This document shows positions 7,831 to 17,567 of a stretch of DNA of 22,500 bases, piece by piece. Every line of letters starts with the position of its first letter. Within the stretch, counting starts at the first letter, position 1. Below the pieces are notes generated by a model. It was not told where the DNA came from. It did not search any database and saw nothing but the letters and a program-made list of their open reading frames with translations. The stretch is from Cristatella mucedo (taxonomy: Eukaryota > Bryozoa > Phylactolaemata > Cristatellidae), in NCBI GenBank assembly GCA_009760855.2, contig WPIO01000024.1, positions 460,001 through 482,500 on the forward strand. The letters run 5' to 3'. Both the position numbers and the translations under genes were made by a program.

Positions 7831-9388
7831 ATAATAATAATAATAATAATAATAATAATTCACTTGATAAAGCGCCCTCAGAGAACTCAATCTCTCTCTA
7901 GGCGCTTTACATTTGCTGTAAAGTGAAATGCAATTGAATGGTAAGTAAAATCATGCTTGAAAAACAAACGAGATGAATAATATGGTTAGGGGTGACACGC
8001 ACAGGGTCAGCATGCAAATGTGGTTAGTGGCAGCATGCACAGTGTCAGCACGCATAAGCACATCGAAGACGAATCACAGGGACCCACTAAATGCTGTCCT
8101 AAATAGGTGTGTTTTTAGGTTCCTTTTAAATGTGGTCAGGTCAGGGGATGTTTTGACGCAGGTCGGGAGGGAGTTCCAGGCTTTGGGAGCATATGAACTA
8201 AATGCACGGTCTCCAAAGGATTTAAGGTTTGTATGAGGTATTTCTAGACTGTTGGATTCCGAAAAGCGGGTGGTACGATGCTTGGCCTGATGGGGTAGTA
8301 TATCTGACAGATAGGCTGGAGCCATAGAATGAAGGGACCTAAAAGTGAGCGACAAAACCTTGAAGTCAATCCATTGCTTGACTGGTAGCCAGTGCAGGTC
8401 GGCGAGAAGTGGAGTAATGTGGCAACTGCGACGCTCACGACAGACAAGCCTAGCTGCAGAGTTTTGCACCAGCTGCAATCGCCTGATCGCACATGCTGGT
8501 AGGCCAGTAAGCAGTGAGTTGCAGAAGTCGAGAAGGGATGTCACGAATGCATGAACTAACTTGGACGTGGTATCTTTATCTAAACAAGCCCGAATTTTAG
8601 CAATGCTATGAAGCTGAAAATAGGCGGATTTGACTGTGGAGCTGACATGGTCGTCTAACGAGAGGTCTCTTTGGAATATGACACCTAGATTTCGAGCTGA
8701 TTCAACTGGAGATATGCTGGCAGAGCCAATTTTGAGAGTCAGCCTTTCCAATCTCTGGATCACACTGGGTTTGCCCATAACTAGTAAGTTAGTTTTATCA
8801 TCGTTAAGTTTTAGAAAATTTGCTGCCATCCATGTGCGGATGTCATCAATGCATGCAGCTAGTGAGGAGAGAATTTGAGGTGCTCGAAGGCTGGGAGGGA
8901 TCAAAGCAAAGGTACAACTGAGTGTCATCCGCATAGAAGTGAAAGCCTAGATTGTGCTTGGCAATCACATCAGCAAGAGGCAGAGTATAAACCGTGAAAA
9001 GAACCGGACCTAGAACTGAGCCCTGAGGTACTCCATATTTCAGAGGTACTTCAGATGATCTTTGTCCATTCACGTCAATACTCTGGAGTCTCCCACTGAG
9101 ATAGGACCTGAACCACTGCAGAGCAGTGCCAGTGATGCCCAGGCGAGATGAGAGGCGCTCTAGAAGAACTTTGTGATCGATGGTATCAAAAGCTGCCGAA
9201 AGATCAAGCAAAACAAGCAGAGACACTCTACCCATGTCTGCATTCCTAAGTAGGTCGTTGTATACCCGAAGCAATGCTGACTCTGTGGAGTGATTAGCTC
9301 TAAAGCCAGACTGGAACTTACTAGCAAGGTGTGAGGTTTCGATATACAAGTTTAGCTGGTCCGCCACGACCCGTTCGAGTGTCTGATA
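7831..9388 (-). mobile_element. LINE-A, longest copy, 5' truncated, antisense
   Basis: A CR1/L2-group non-LTR retrotransposon. Plus-strand order: (TAA)n tail 7831-7859, stem-loop with AAAGCGCC/GGCGCTTT at 7867-7909, 3' UTR with the duplicated ~37-bp block (7984-8058), C-terminal region, reverse transcriptase. The match to a LINE stops near 9388, just before the LERVVADQL stretch, so the endonuclease and any first ORF are missing. The copy cannot move by itself but defines the family well. Confidence 0.9.
8074..9388 (-). pseudogene. LINE-A reverse transcriptase with one frameshift
   Basis: Two overlapping minus-strand frames make one protein. The first (about 9380 to 8846) holds LERVVADQL, QSGFRANHSTES, the motif A block LDLSAAFDTIDHK with the catalytic Asp, GVPQGSVLGP and FYADDTQLYL, with YADD at 8924-8935. 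The second frame (down to the stop at 8074) holds WMAANFLKLNDDKTNLLVMG, NLGVIFQRDLSLDDHV and the C-terminal LDFCNSLLTGLP, LHWLPVKQ and AWNSLPTCV blocks. The switch lies at about 8883-8900, consistent with a one-base insertion or deletion. All catalytic aspartates are kept and there are no other stops, so decay has barely begun. The enzyme would copy LINE RNA (and partner SINE RNA) at the nick. No ATG start is present because of truncation. Confidence 0.9.
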
Positions 9389-10132
9389 AGTTCAACACCT
9401 GATTCTTTTCAAGGCAGCCACTGTCTACGGCATTGCTCTTTATTCCAGAAAGGACATGCTCATTTCACCGTCGTTTGTTCAACATGCCGTTGTCGATTGC
9501 TGATGGCGCTAGTTTAGTTTCTCGATTGCCCTCCATTTTGGCAGACTCTTTTTCTCGATTGCCCTCCATTTTGGCAGACTCTTGAGAGTTTCCCCACTCG
9601 GTTCAGCATAACTTGAAATTTTGTCACGTCCTATAGTAGGTCGGCCTCAGTGGAGAGGCAGCTGATATCAGCGGATCAATTAATAATAATCAAGGTAAGG
9701 TAATCAATTCTGATCGCTATATTCACAGCCAAAGTAGCTCTGGCCTATCCAAAAGTCACATGCGCGATGACTTCCAAATTGCGAGAGGTTCGCAGAGAAG
9801 CGCTCGAGATCTAGAATCTGGAAGGGTTCCATGTGTGACCAGTGCTGCTGGTCAGGGACTATATGCGCCACTTGTTCCTAGCGTGCCGCCTCCCCTTGAG
9901 CCAGTTCTAAAAATACCTCAGGGGCGCCCAGAGACACGCGAGGGAGTGATGAGGCACTGGTCACAGCCTCTCTGAGCTCATAGAGTGCCTGTTTGCGATT
10001 GACACATAGGACTCGGTATTAAATATACAGCACAGCAGGAGTGAGTCCTGGCAAGAGCTAGCTGAAACGGTGCGCTATGATAAGGTTGGTGCGACGCCAC
10101 GAACCTGACAATGGGACCCAGGGGTACGGAGA
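9389..10132. other. Anonymous sequence with a 33-bp duplication
   Basis: A 71-codon ATG frame on the plus strand (9760-9975) is Pro/Arg-rich with no recognisable domain, and I give it little weight. The only clear structure is the 33-bp tandem duplication listed separately. Confidence 0.35.
9518..9583. repeat. Perfect 33-bp tandem duplication
   Basis: 9518-9550 and 9551-9583 are identical copies of a unit that starts TTTCTCGATTGCCCTCC and ends GGCAGACTCTT. Zero differences indicates a recent slip or unequal exchange. Confidence 0.95.
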
Positions 10133-10246
10133 TTTCTCTCCCGGACTTCTCCCCCGGACACTCCCCCCACCCCCGGACACTCCCCCCCCCGGACATTTCC
10201 CCCGGAGTGGGGCATTTCCCCCCCCCGATAGGGCATTTCCTCCCCT
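10133..10246. repeat. C-rich degenerate tandem block (left)
   Basis: About six iterations of a GGACATTTCCCCC-like motif (forms GGACTTCTCCCCC, GGACACTCCCCCC, GGACATTTCCCCC, GGGCATTTCCCCC) separated by variable C runs. Four or more C runs of 4-9 bases give i-motif and, on the minus strand, G-quadruplex potential. The same motif recurs in opposite orientation at 11556-11676. Confidence 0.75.
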
Positions 10247-10373
10247 CCTGCATAGAAATGTCATGATATAAACTGTGTTGTTTACATATCTTTGAAATTT
10301 GTATATATTATATAATATATAACATATTCCTACATTATAGTCATTGGAAATGCGGTCGCTGAGGCCCTGATTC

Positions 10374-10682
10374 TTGGCAGACCGCCAAGTGCAAGGCCAA
10401 AGCTCTTCCCCGGACGGCCAGCAGCAGATGCTCTCGGCAGCAGACGCGAGCGCGTACCAGAATCCTCGGCCGCCACCGATGCCGCATCAGCCCCTTCCGA
10501 CATCGGCACCGCCGGCTACCGCCCATCCAAAGCTCATCGCCGCCGCAGCCGCCGCTGCAGTCGTTGCTGCACCCAGCGTCGCTCGTCGACCGCCGCCGTC
10601 GCCACGCTCGCCGTACCGCCTCCGTCGGTCGTGCTATCGAGTCGCCGCATATCCTGTTTTGTTTTATTTCAATAGAGCTTGA
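10374..10682 (+). other. CpG-rich open frame, possible Pro/Ala-rich exon
   Basis: About 100 codons are open in a strongly CpG-rich stretch. The frame has no ATG near its start. Instead a stop at 10368-10370 is followed by TTCTTGGCAG ending at 10380, which fits a 3' splice acceptor. The predicted peptide is Gln/Pro-rich, then Ala-rich (LIAAAAAAAVVAAPSV), then Arg/Pro-rich, resembling a disordered segment of a regulatory protein, but no domain is recognisable. It ends at a stop just before the Tigger-like element. It may be a chance frame in GC-rich DNA. Confidence 0.2.
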
Positions 10683-10706
10683 ACTTCATTTGATCGTGTA
10701 TATATA

Positions 10707-11340
10707 CAGTCGTCCCTCGCTACTTCGAGCTTTGACTCTCGCAGCTTCAATCTTACGTGTTTTTTTCAAATATCTTCATGAAAAAGTTGATCGAGATGGT
10801 GAAAATGATACAGCGCGCGCTCGGTCGTCTGAGTCAATTGCACACCCCTGCATCACAATTAAAATTAAAATTACTGTACGTATGGGCTTTTGATCTATTT
10901 ATTCGAGCACCCCCATAAATCCTTCAACGTCAGGTGCAGCCTCATTGAGAGCAGTAACCTTGCTCTTCTTTGCCGTGCAGTACATCTCTTCATCATCATC
11001 ATCGAGAAATAGCATTATTTAATAAGTTAGTGGTTGTATGTAAAACCTGCATGTGTGTAATTAAATGTACACTAATAATAATATGATATTTGTAGGTCTA
11101 AAACGTCTTATTATCCCATATTTTGTCTAATATATTGGGTAATACGGGTGTAAATTTTGACTAAAAGGGTCTTATTTCATGTCCAGAGGGCTTTAATAAT
11201 GTTAAAACCATATTAGAGGGTCGTGAACAGGTTTTTATGCTAAAATATTTGATTTATGAATGAAGAATATTACTTCGCGGAAATTCACCTATCATGACAG
11301 AAAATGGAACAGATTAACCGCGATAAACGAGGGACGATAG
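10707..11340 (-). mobile_element. Pogo/Tigger-like DNA transposon, internally deleted
   Basis: The left end CAGTCGTCCCTCGCTACTTC at 10707 is mirrored on the right: the minus strand from 11340 reads CTATCGTCCCTCGTTTATCG. The first ~25 bases match with a few mismatches, and both ends are bordered by TA (10705-10706 and 11341-11342), the target duplication of the Tc1/mariner superfamily. CAGT ends with a CCTCG stretch are typical of Tigger/pogo. The right end carries subterminal CGCGG and CCGCG motifs. At 634 bp it is far shorter than an autonomous element. Confidence 0.75.
10899..11014 (-). pseudogene. Probable transposase C-terminal remnant
   Basis: Inside the Tigger-like element a minus-strand frame gives an acidic then basic tail: MLFLDDDDEEMYCTAKKSK, VTALNEAAPDVEGFMGVLE, stop. 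It sits where the 3' end of the transposase gene would lie if the internal deletion removed the helix-turn-helix and DDE parts. Acidic C-termini occur in the family. The assignment rests on position and composition, not on a catalytic motif. Confidence 0.4.
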
Positions 11341-11370
11341 TATATATTTGCATTCTCAGTTAAAAAATAC

Positions 11371-11536
11371 TATCTCATTTAACAGGCTCTTTTTGTATAG
11401 CGACAGAAGAGCCTTTACAGCTATCACCACCGCTTGCAGCAGTGATAAAAGATCGCCCACCGCAGGATTCGAACCCACGACCTCGGGGCTGAGGTCGTGA
11501 AAAGCAACCGCCTTACCTAGTGAGCCATTACGGCTC
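11371..11536 (-). mobile_element. SINE-B copy, antisense
   Basis: Minus strand: GAGCCGTAATGGCTCACTAG (A-box part TGGCTCACTAGG), perfect B box GGTTCGAATCC (11465-11475), GGGCGATCTTTTATCACTGC, GCTCTTCTGTCGCTATACAA and GAGCCTGTTAAATGAGATAG. It lies between the Tigger-like right end and the G-rich block. The head is well preserved; the 3' hairpin GCTG/CAGC is mutated. Confidence 0.85.
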
Positions 11537-11555
11537 AGTTATACGTTAATCGACA

Positions 11556-11676
11556 TAGGGGGGGGGGGATTTCCTACCCCTGGGGGAGATGTCGGGGGGG
11601 GGCAATGTCCTAGGGTCCACCACGGGGAAATGTCTAGAGGGGACGTCGGGGAGGGGGGGAATGTCCTACAACCGGG
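11556..11676. repeat. G-rich degenerate tandem block (right)
   Basis: Plus-strand G runs of 4-12 bases between GATTTCC, GATGTC, CAATGTCC, AAATGTC and GAATGTCC. Reverse complemented, the units read GGACATTTCCCC as in the left block. Strong G-quadruplex potential on the plus strand. Confidence 0.75.
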
Positions 11677-12567
11677 ACCACGACCCCGATACGAAACTCT
11701 TAGTCTGACTCTCAGACCTGCAGACACTGCAAGTCTCGTTATTTCGGTCATGTCCTCATTGACGACCAACTTTGCAGAGGTTCCACGTGCTTTTAACTCG
11801 TAAGATCGCCTTAGATCCTCTGGCTTCCGGCGAGAACTTAATTAATTGTCGCAGACTATTTAGCTATCTTATATTGTATGCGTATGTATAGCCCAGTTCT
11901 CATTCTCTACACTTGCATACTATTTATTACAATAACCACATTTGATAATACTTGCTGACTTGTGCCACTAATTGAGCACTTCACAGGCTTGTCATTACCA
12001 TGGGTGTGATGCATACTTGTAAAAGCGAGAAACGAGTGTTTTTCAAATATCACTCTGTCGTCCATCGCCAGTGCCTAGTTGCATGAAGCCTGGTGATCTC
12101 TTTCAAAAGCCATCGCACACTCTCATGACTGCAGTGCATAGAGTTAAATCAGTCTTTAATTGATTAACTATACCGATTGCAGTATTTTTTAAAGTCCGCT
12201 ATTTCACAGTAAAATTCGCTGATTCTCAAAAGGAGCATCGTGAGACACGTTAGTGACTTCTTTGATGCTGCTATCAAATTTAAAGAAAGATTCTTTTGAG
12301 TGATATTCGTATTCGAAAAGATGAGGAATGAAAATGCTCATTAATCAAAAATATTTGCTTGATGTTCAAATAATTTTGAATTACCATCGATTTAATTAGA
12401 TCAGTTTTCTCGATTACATTGTAATTTTAGTTCAAAATACAGAGTGACTGAAGGCCATCTGCCGTGGAATTAAGTGCCGATACGTTTTACCTCGCGTGGG
12501 AATGGTCCAGCAGGGAGAAAAGGTTCTAAACCTTAGGTTATCGATTACGTAGTCGAATCGCATGAGA
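11677..12567. other. Anonymous AT-rich sequence
   Basis: Nearly 900 bases with stop-rich frames on both strands and no recognised repeat. Confidence 0.45.
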
Positions 12568-12660
12568 TTGACAATAATAATTGGCTATTTGTAATACGAC
12601 CTAAGATAGCTAAATCTCTATAAGAACTCTTTGCAGCTCTCTGAAGGAAAATATAACTTG
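12568..12660 (-). mobile_element. Degenerate LINE-A/SINE-A type tail, antisense
   Basis: Read on the minus strand: GCAAAGAGTTCTTATAGAGA, TTTAGCTATCTTAGGTCG, TATTACAAATAGCCAATTAT, colinear with the tails at 14839-14900 and 19990-20045. The open region to 13020 may be its decayed coding part, but I could not align it convincingly. Confidence 0.5.
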
Positions 12661-14838
12661 ATGGTTAGTGTGATGCATGGTATCAAGCATGCACAAAGCA
12701 AACAAGTGCCATACTTTTTTGTGACTCATTTTAACGGCACTCAATGCAAGGCTGATAGCGCTTGTCTTAGATTCCTTCTGGAGCTTTTTGCCGAGTGCTG
12801 ACTGAATATATGTGGTTGTTTTTAATTGCAACTTGGTGCCGAGCTGGAACCATTTACATCTGCTGCGGTTTGTGACCACATACTTTTATCCTCAGTTCGA
12901 CTGAATCAGGTCCTTACTCATGTTAGGAAGAACTCATTTGATTCAGCAGCACGGACAGCATTGCTTGGCTCTCCCGATTCTCTTATCATTGCACGACTGT
13001 ACGCGACCCTTAGAGGTGGCTAAAATTCGTGCAGTGACTCAATGTCTACTTATTTTTAATGATTCATACAAATTGCGCACGCGCGAACGACACCCAATCA
13101 TAGAGCTAGAGTAGAAAAAATGAGGACACGACCACAGAACAAACTTAGAGTTTGTTGCAACCGTCTAGATACGCTGGATCGAGGTATTGATTAAAATTTA
13201 AGGACCTCTTCTTATTAAACTTCCAGGAGAGGCGATCTGCTCATTTCCCGATATTGACAAAGCTGGTTGAAAGAAGGATGAACTGCCTGATCTACGCAAT
13301 GATTTTTTGATGAAGCCAGAACGAAATGTTTAACGTGAATTTTGCTAGAGACAGAAATTTCCGACAAAAATCATGCACTAATGACAGTGGTTGATAAGTA
13401 TGTTGGGACATTAATAATGTGGTTACCTGTAGTTTTAAAACGGACCCCCAATAAAAATAAAGCTATTCAAGATCACTAAACTTGGGGGTGAATTTAAGAC
13501 TCTGACAGGGAGCTTGTAAAAAAGAAAGGTAGAAATTCACACATACACCGTATATTTCCATCTGTTTGACAGATGAACATTCGATCGGAGTCTGACCAAC
13601 TTTATTAGAATGCAGTTGATTATTTGCAGAAAGTTGGGAGCGGCTTGCAGCGATACCTTGTATGAAAGTACTTCTAGCAGCACAACCCGCATTTGGTTAG
13701 TCAATCAGTATGACTGGAGCTGTCACTGCTGACAAGTTTGGTTTTGATTATATATCGATAAGCAAACTCTCCGGGTAGCAGCAAGTCGAAAGTTTCATTC
13801 ATATTTCCGCGATTGAGTAAAGTCACAATAAAAAGTTGCGCCGAGAGTTCTTCTAGAATCGTTCCGAGAACGCACTAGCATGCCAATGGAATGACTATTC
13901 TGATCGGTGTAGAGGTCTCGACAAAATGCAGAAGCCGGACAATCAGGCAAAGCTGACTGTGGTCTCACTCGGCAGCGGTCGTATCTCAACGGAGCACGAC
14001 TCGTCGTCGTCGCCGCCTCTCGAATTTCTCCATTGTCTGAGCTTCTGCACTAAGCGCGACGGACGATTCTGCAAACAATCGGCCGCTCGCAGGCTTGAAG
14101 GCTTCGGTGCTTTGACTGCACGTAGTGCTGCGTTAGGCATGCTACCGTGCCTCGTGGCTGTGCAGTGTGTCTACTAGTTTGCTTTGGCGTACACATACAG
14201 AGACGCGAGGGAAGTCGTGCTTGATGCGTCTCAGCATGTCTGACGAGATTTAAGAGATTTACTGAAAATAGTTTGACGAGTAACGAGTAGTCATGAGTCA
14301 TGACTAGCCAGAATCATAGGCGTCACTTGCACGTGCATGCTACATTTTTGCACGAAGTAGAGAGCGTTTAGCAAATAATTATGCCACCGCGACCATCTTA
14401 GTGACAGCCTTAAATCGGCTGGCTAAATCTCGCAACATTTTAGTCTCGAGAGATACAGAACACAGCCGGTCAGGGCGATGAAGTCTGGTGTGGTTTGCTT
14501 GAAACCTGTCTAGTCTGTTTCATCAGCACGTTTAATTTTAAATGATAGCAAGCAAGTACCATAAACACATGTTGCTCACGGCATGCTTACGTTGTGCCCC
14601 TAGTAATATTTATCGTACTAAAGCAATGGTACAGATCTATGATGAGTGCCTCGGTAAAATTGCAGAGCAGATGTTTGACTGCAAATGCGAACGCAGAAGT
14701 GATGATCTTTCAGGGGAATGTTTTAATTTATCAATTACTTTTTCAGGAATATTCGAAAAAGGTTTTTTGCATAGGTATCTTGAAAAGTCTTTCATTTCAA
14801 AACGAGTTGCATGTGTTTTTGCTCGTACGCTCTAGTAA
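12661..14838. other. Anonymous sequence with weak open frames
   Basis: No family recognised. Plus-strand ATG frames of 83 codons (13926-14177) and 97 codons (14542-14835) exist. The first is Ser/Arg-rich, the second has a Cys-containing middle (MFDCKCERR). Neither shows a domain and both overlap other open frames. Small inverted repeats: ACCCCCAA/TTGGGGGT at 13443-13489, CATCTGT/ACAGATG at 13559-13575, and an AP-1-centred palindrome at 14288-14306. Confidence 0.3.
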
Positions 14839-14900
14839 TAGTAATTAGTCGTTTGTATTGAGCCCTAAGAGAACTTCATCTCTATTCAGGTGCCTTGCAA
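14839..14900 (-). mobile_element. Degenerate LINE-A/SINE-A type tail, antisense
   Basis: TAATTAGTCGTTTGTATTGA, GCCCTAAGAGAACTTCATCT and CTATTCAGGTGCCTTGCA match the antisense SINE-A tail at 21858-21900. To its right lies a 17-19 bp direct repeat, TTAGACAAGCATGCWAAAG at 14954-14972 and 14989-15007, which may belong to the same element's 3' region. Confidence 0.6.
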
Positions 14901-15039
14901 CTCACTGAAAGAGAAGCAATAAGCGAGGGTCAATGGCAAGCACGGCACCGTTCTTAGACAAGCATGCAAAAGTAACAAAGCTTCATATTTAGACAAGCAT
15001 GCTAAAGCATACAAGAAAACACCTATTTACGCCTTCCCC

Positions 15040-15734
15040 TGGCTAAAGCTAGCCATCACGTCAGATCCCTATCCAAGATTAGAAGCTGTCTCCCACAGTG
15101 GCTTGTAAAAAAATTAACTAGCTCTTTAGTTCTGTCTCGGCTTGATTATTGTAATTCCCTTTTGGCTGGGCTGCCAAAGAAAGCTATTATGCCACTACAG
15201 CTGACTATGAATATGGCTGCAAGGCTGGTCTTCAAGTCCCAGCGGTTTGAGCACGTGTCACCTCTGCTGAAAGAGCTAGGATGGTTGCCGGTTGAGCAAA
15301 GGATAGAGAGCAAAGTTCTTACGCTGACCCACAAGGCCCGCCACGGCTTAGCTCCTTCGTACCTAGCTGAACTGCTGCATCAGTATCAGCCTGTTCGCGC
15401 CCTCAGGTCCTGAGTGGACAATCAATTAGCTGTCTCATTCCTCTGCTTAAAGACAGTTGGCGACAGAAGCTGTAGCACTGCAGGTCCTAGACTGTGGAAC
15501 TCGCTTCCACAATTCTTACGCAACGACAACTACTCTCCAACTGCCGACTATGGCACATCCTTTTCAGTGGTCCTGAGCTGCTACTTCTATGCTACTCACT
15601 ACCTCAACTGCTCTCCTGACTCTGCTATGCTTCCCACTTTCTCTTTGTTGCGTGAGACGAAGTCTGTTGGCTACCGAATGCGTACCGAAAGCCGCTTAGG
15701 CTGTGAGTGGGCTATACAAAACTCTCCTGCGTAA
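15040..15734 (+). pseudogene. LINE-B polyprotein C-terminus with one in-frame stop
   Basis: One frame reads LAKASHHVRSLSKIRSCLPQ, then LVLSRLDYCNSLLAGLPKKA, MNMAARLVFKSQRFEHVSPL, LGWLPVEQRIESKVLTLTHK, GLAPSYLAELL, then TGA at 15411-15413, and continues in the same frame with KTVGDRSCSTAGPRLWNSLP. The same block order as LINE-A (DFCNSLLTGLP, LHWLPV, AWNSLP) shows a related family. The single TGA in about 230 codons is the only break up to the 3' UTR. No reverse transcriptase core remains because of truncation. Confidence 0.85.
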
Positions 15735-15806
15735 CACCCACATGGTCTTTATGACTTTGTGGAGTTACTGACGGAGATACATTACATTACATTACAATAC
15801 ATTACT
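15040..15806 (+). mobile_element. LINE-B, 5' truncated, sense
   Basis: A second CR1/L2-group family. It keeps the C-terminal coding part, a 3' UTR that contains GGGCTATACAAAACTCTCC, the inverted pair GTAAC...GTTAC (15733-15770) with an inner CCACA/TGTGG stem, and a (TTACA)n tail at 15778-15806. It is the reference for the antisense ends at 3403-3543 and 20515-20790. Confidence 0.85.
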
Positions 15807-16509
15807 AACATGTACTGAATAATGCATGTGTAAGCACTCATAGAACACAAGAACAAAAACGAAAGGCTCACAGGGGCTCAGGGCAAGCAGAGCGAAACTG
15901 ATTCGTCTCAGCTGAGAGACCTGACTGATGCTAAGTCAATGCAGGTGGTGGCAGAAGCCTGAAGTAAACTCCTGAAGTTTGGCGAATAAAAACCGAAGTC
16001 CCAAAAGCAAAAGCCCAGTAAGATTATATAGCACTGAGTGACACAAAGAGCCATCGTAGTGCTAGAAAGAAAGAAGAATGTCATCTTCCAAACCTCCAAA
16101 AATGCTGGAGATTCATTTTGAGTGATGCAAGGTATTATCTTATTGGCCACGCGCCTTTCTTTAACTAATCAGACTGAGTGAGAAAGTTTCATTTAGATTC
16201 GTGACATCAGCTATCGCTTTCATACCGATGGCATCCAGGTGTACCTCAGAATCAGCTGAATCGCTTAATGGTGGACCAAACTCACACGTGACTGGCTCCG
16301 GAAGAACTGCTCTAATCGCCGACAGTGGTCTAAATTGGATGAGTCAAAAGGAGACCGTCGTCTAGTGTTCGTAATGCGGGAGGCCTTTTTTAAGACCACC
16401 TGCCGCTTAGAAGTGTTATTCCGGGAGACTAACTTTATCTCAATGTCGTGCCTCAAAGCCTGTTTTTTACTTCATCTCGAAGTTGATCACCTAACCTAGG
16501 ACGACTACT
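15807..16509. other. Anonymous sequence with a 75-codon open stretch
   Basis: From about 16269 to 16496 one plus-strand frame is open without an ATG start: WWTKLTRDWLRKNCSNRRQW, then a charged segment and a hydrophobic end. It lies just upstream of the decayed reverse transcriptase and could be its 5' coding part, but I see no diagnostic motif. Confidence 0.3.
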
Positions 16510-17120
16510 AGCCTCCAAGACCCCACAGCACTCGATTATCCTTTCGATATCCTTATAATCACTGCTTCCCTGCACAAATAACTAATATACATACCATCGT
16601 GTCCCTGCATTCTTCAAAAAGGCTACTTTTAGGCCAATTATTGAAAAATAATTACTAGACCAAGAGAGCTTAAGCAACTTCTGCCCAGCCTCCATACTAC
16701 CATTCCTAATTGTGTTATGACCTTGGAACGAGTATTTGCAGACCAGTATAATTCCTATATCAAGGCCTCAAACCTAGTAAGCTTCATTCAGGTTTTAGAA
16801 CTAATTACTCTAAAGAGTCAGCACTGTTTCATGTATTTAACGCTCTTCGCAGTAATGCTAACTTAGTGAGTTAACTGCCAGTACTGCTGGATCTATCGGC
16901 AACTTTGGCGGTGATGGTCTTTGACGCTCTTCTGCTGCTGTACAAGTGAAGCTATTAAATCAGCTAACCTTTTTACTGGCTCCTAATCAAGTGCCTTATC
17001 GATTTCAAGATTCTGTCATGCACTTTCAGCTTCTTTCATTCTTTTACTCCAGCATACCTATCTGAAATACTTCCTAATCTGGCTTCAAATCAACCCTCGG
17101 AAAACCCTCTGACACACCAT
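16510..17120 (+). pseudogene. Decayed LINE-A-like reverse transcriptase, sense
   Basis: Frame-shifting translation gives VPAFFKKATFRPIIEK, LDQESLSNFCPASILPFLIV, then in the next frame LERVFADQYNSYIKASNLVS, then SGFRTNYSKESALF-like, NALRSNAN and LLDLSATL. These match LDKNDLxNYRPISNLPF, LERVVADQLNLYIETSHLAS, SGFRANHSTESALL and LLDLSAAF of the family. The text then jumps to HWLLIKCLIDFKILSCTFSF and FTPAYLSEILPNLA, missing the YADD and thumb. Several frameshifts and stops make this clearly dead. A SINE-B piece lies at the jump. Confidence 0.75.
16906..16968 (+). mobile_element. SINE-B 3' fragment inside the LINE relic
   Basis: GGTGATGGTCTTTGACGCTC, TTCTGCTGCTGTACAAGTGA and AGCTATTAAATCAGCTAACC match the SINE-B 3' body (GGTGATAGCTGTAAAGGCTC, TTCTGTCGCTATACAA, GAGGCTGTTAAATCAGCTA) at roughly three bases in four. 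The tRNA head is absent. Confidence 0.5.
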
Positions 17121-17567
17121 AAAAGCAGGTGACTGGATAGGTTAGAGCTTCAGGCATGATTGCAGCTGAGGCGTTAGCTAGGCACCAGGGGCGCCTTGTT
17201 CAGATTTGACATCACACACACGCATGCACTCTCAGAGAGCTAGCTTTTCAAACAATCATCTTGCCATCTTTACTTTTCCTTTCTGACTACAAGGAAAGAT
17301 GGTCTATAGTACTCCCAGGTGTGCAACGGATAGCTGAGTGGTGCCTGACAAGCCACATCTAACTTATTTCAAGTGACCTCCTTGCTCAGCTAAATGGCAT
17401 AGGTCAATAACCTAATCTGTTTAGCCTAGGCCAAGCCCAGCTTGACAGTTGGACGGATCTGGACGGATGGTTGGACGGGTTGGATTTAGTGAACAGAGAG
17501 CGATAAGGCAAGTGCTCGATCTAAGTCGTTCACACTCGCATAGGGGAGTGCCGTTGTTTAATTTGCC
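17121..17567. other. Anonymous sequence
   Basis: No gene recognised. A short GGACGGAT iteration lies at 17453-17483. Confidence 0.4.

Noticed and set aside
11564-11575. GGGGATTTCC, a match to the kappa-B consensus, in the G-rich block
   Set aside because: The match is an expected by-product of G and C runs around ATTTCC in a repeat array, and neighbouring units do not fit the consensus.
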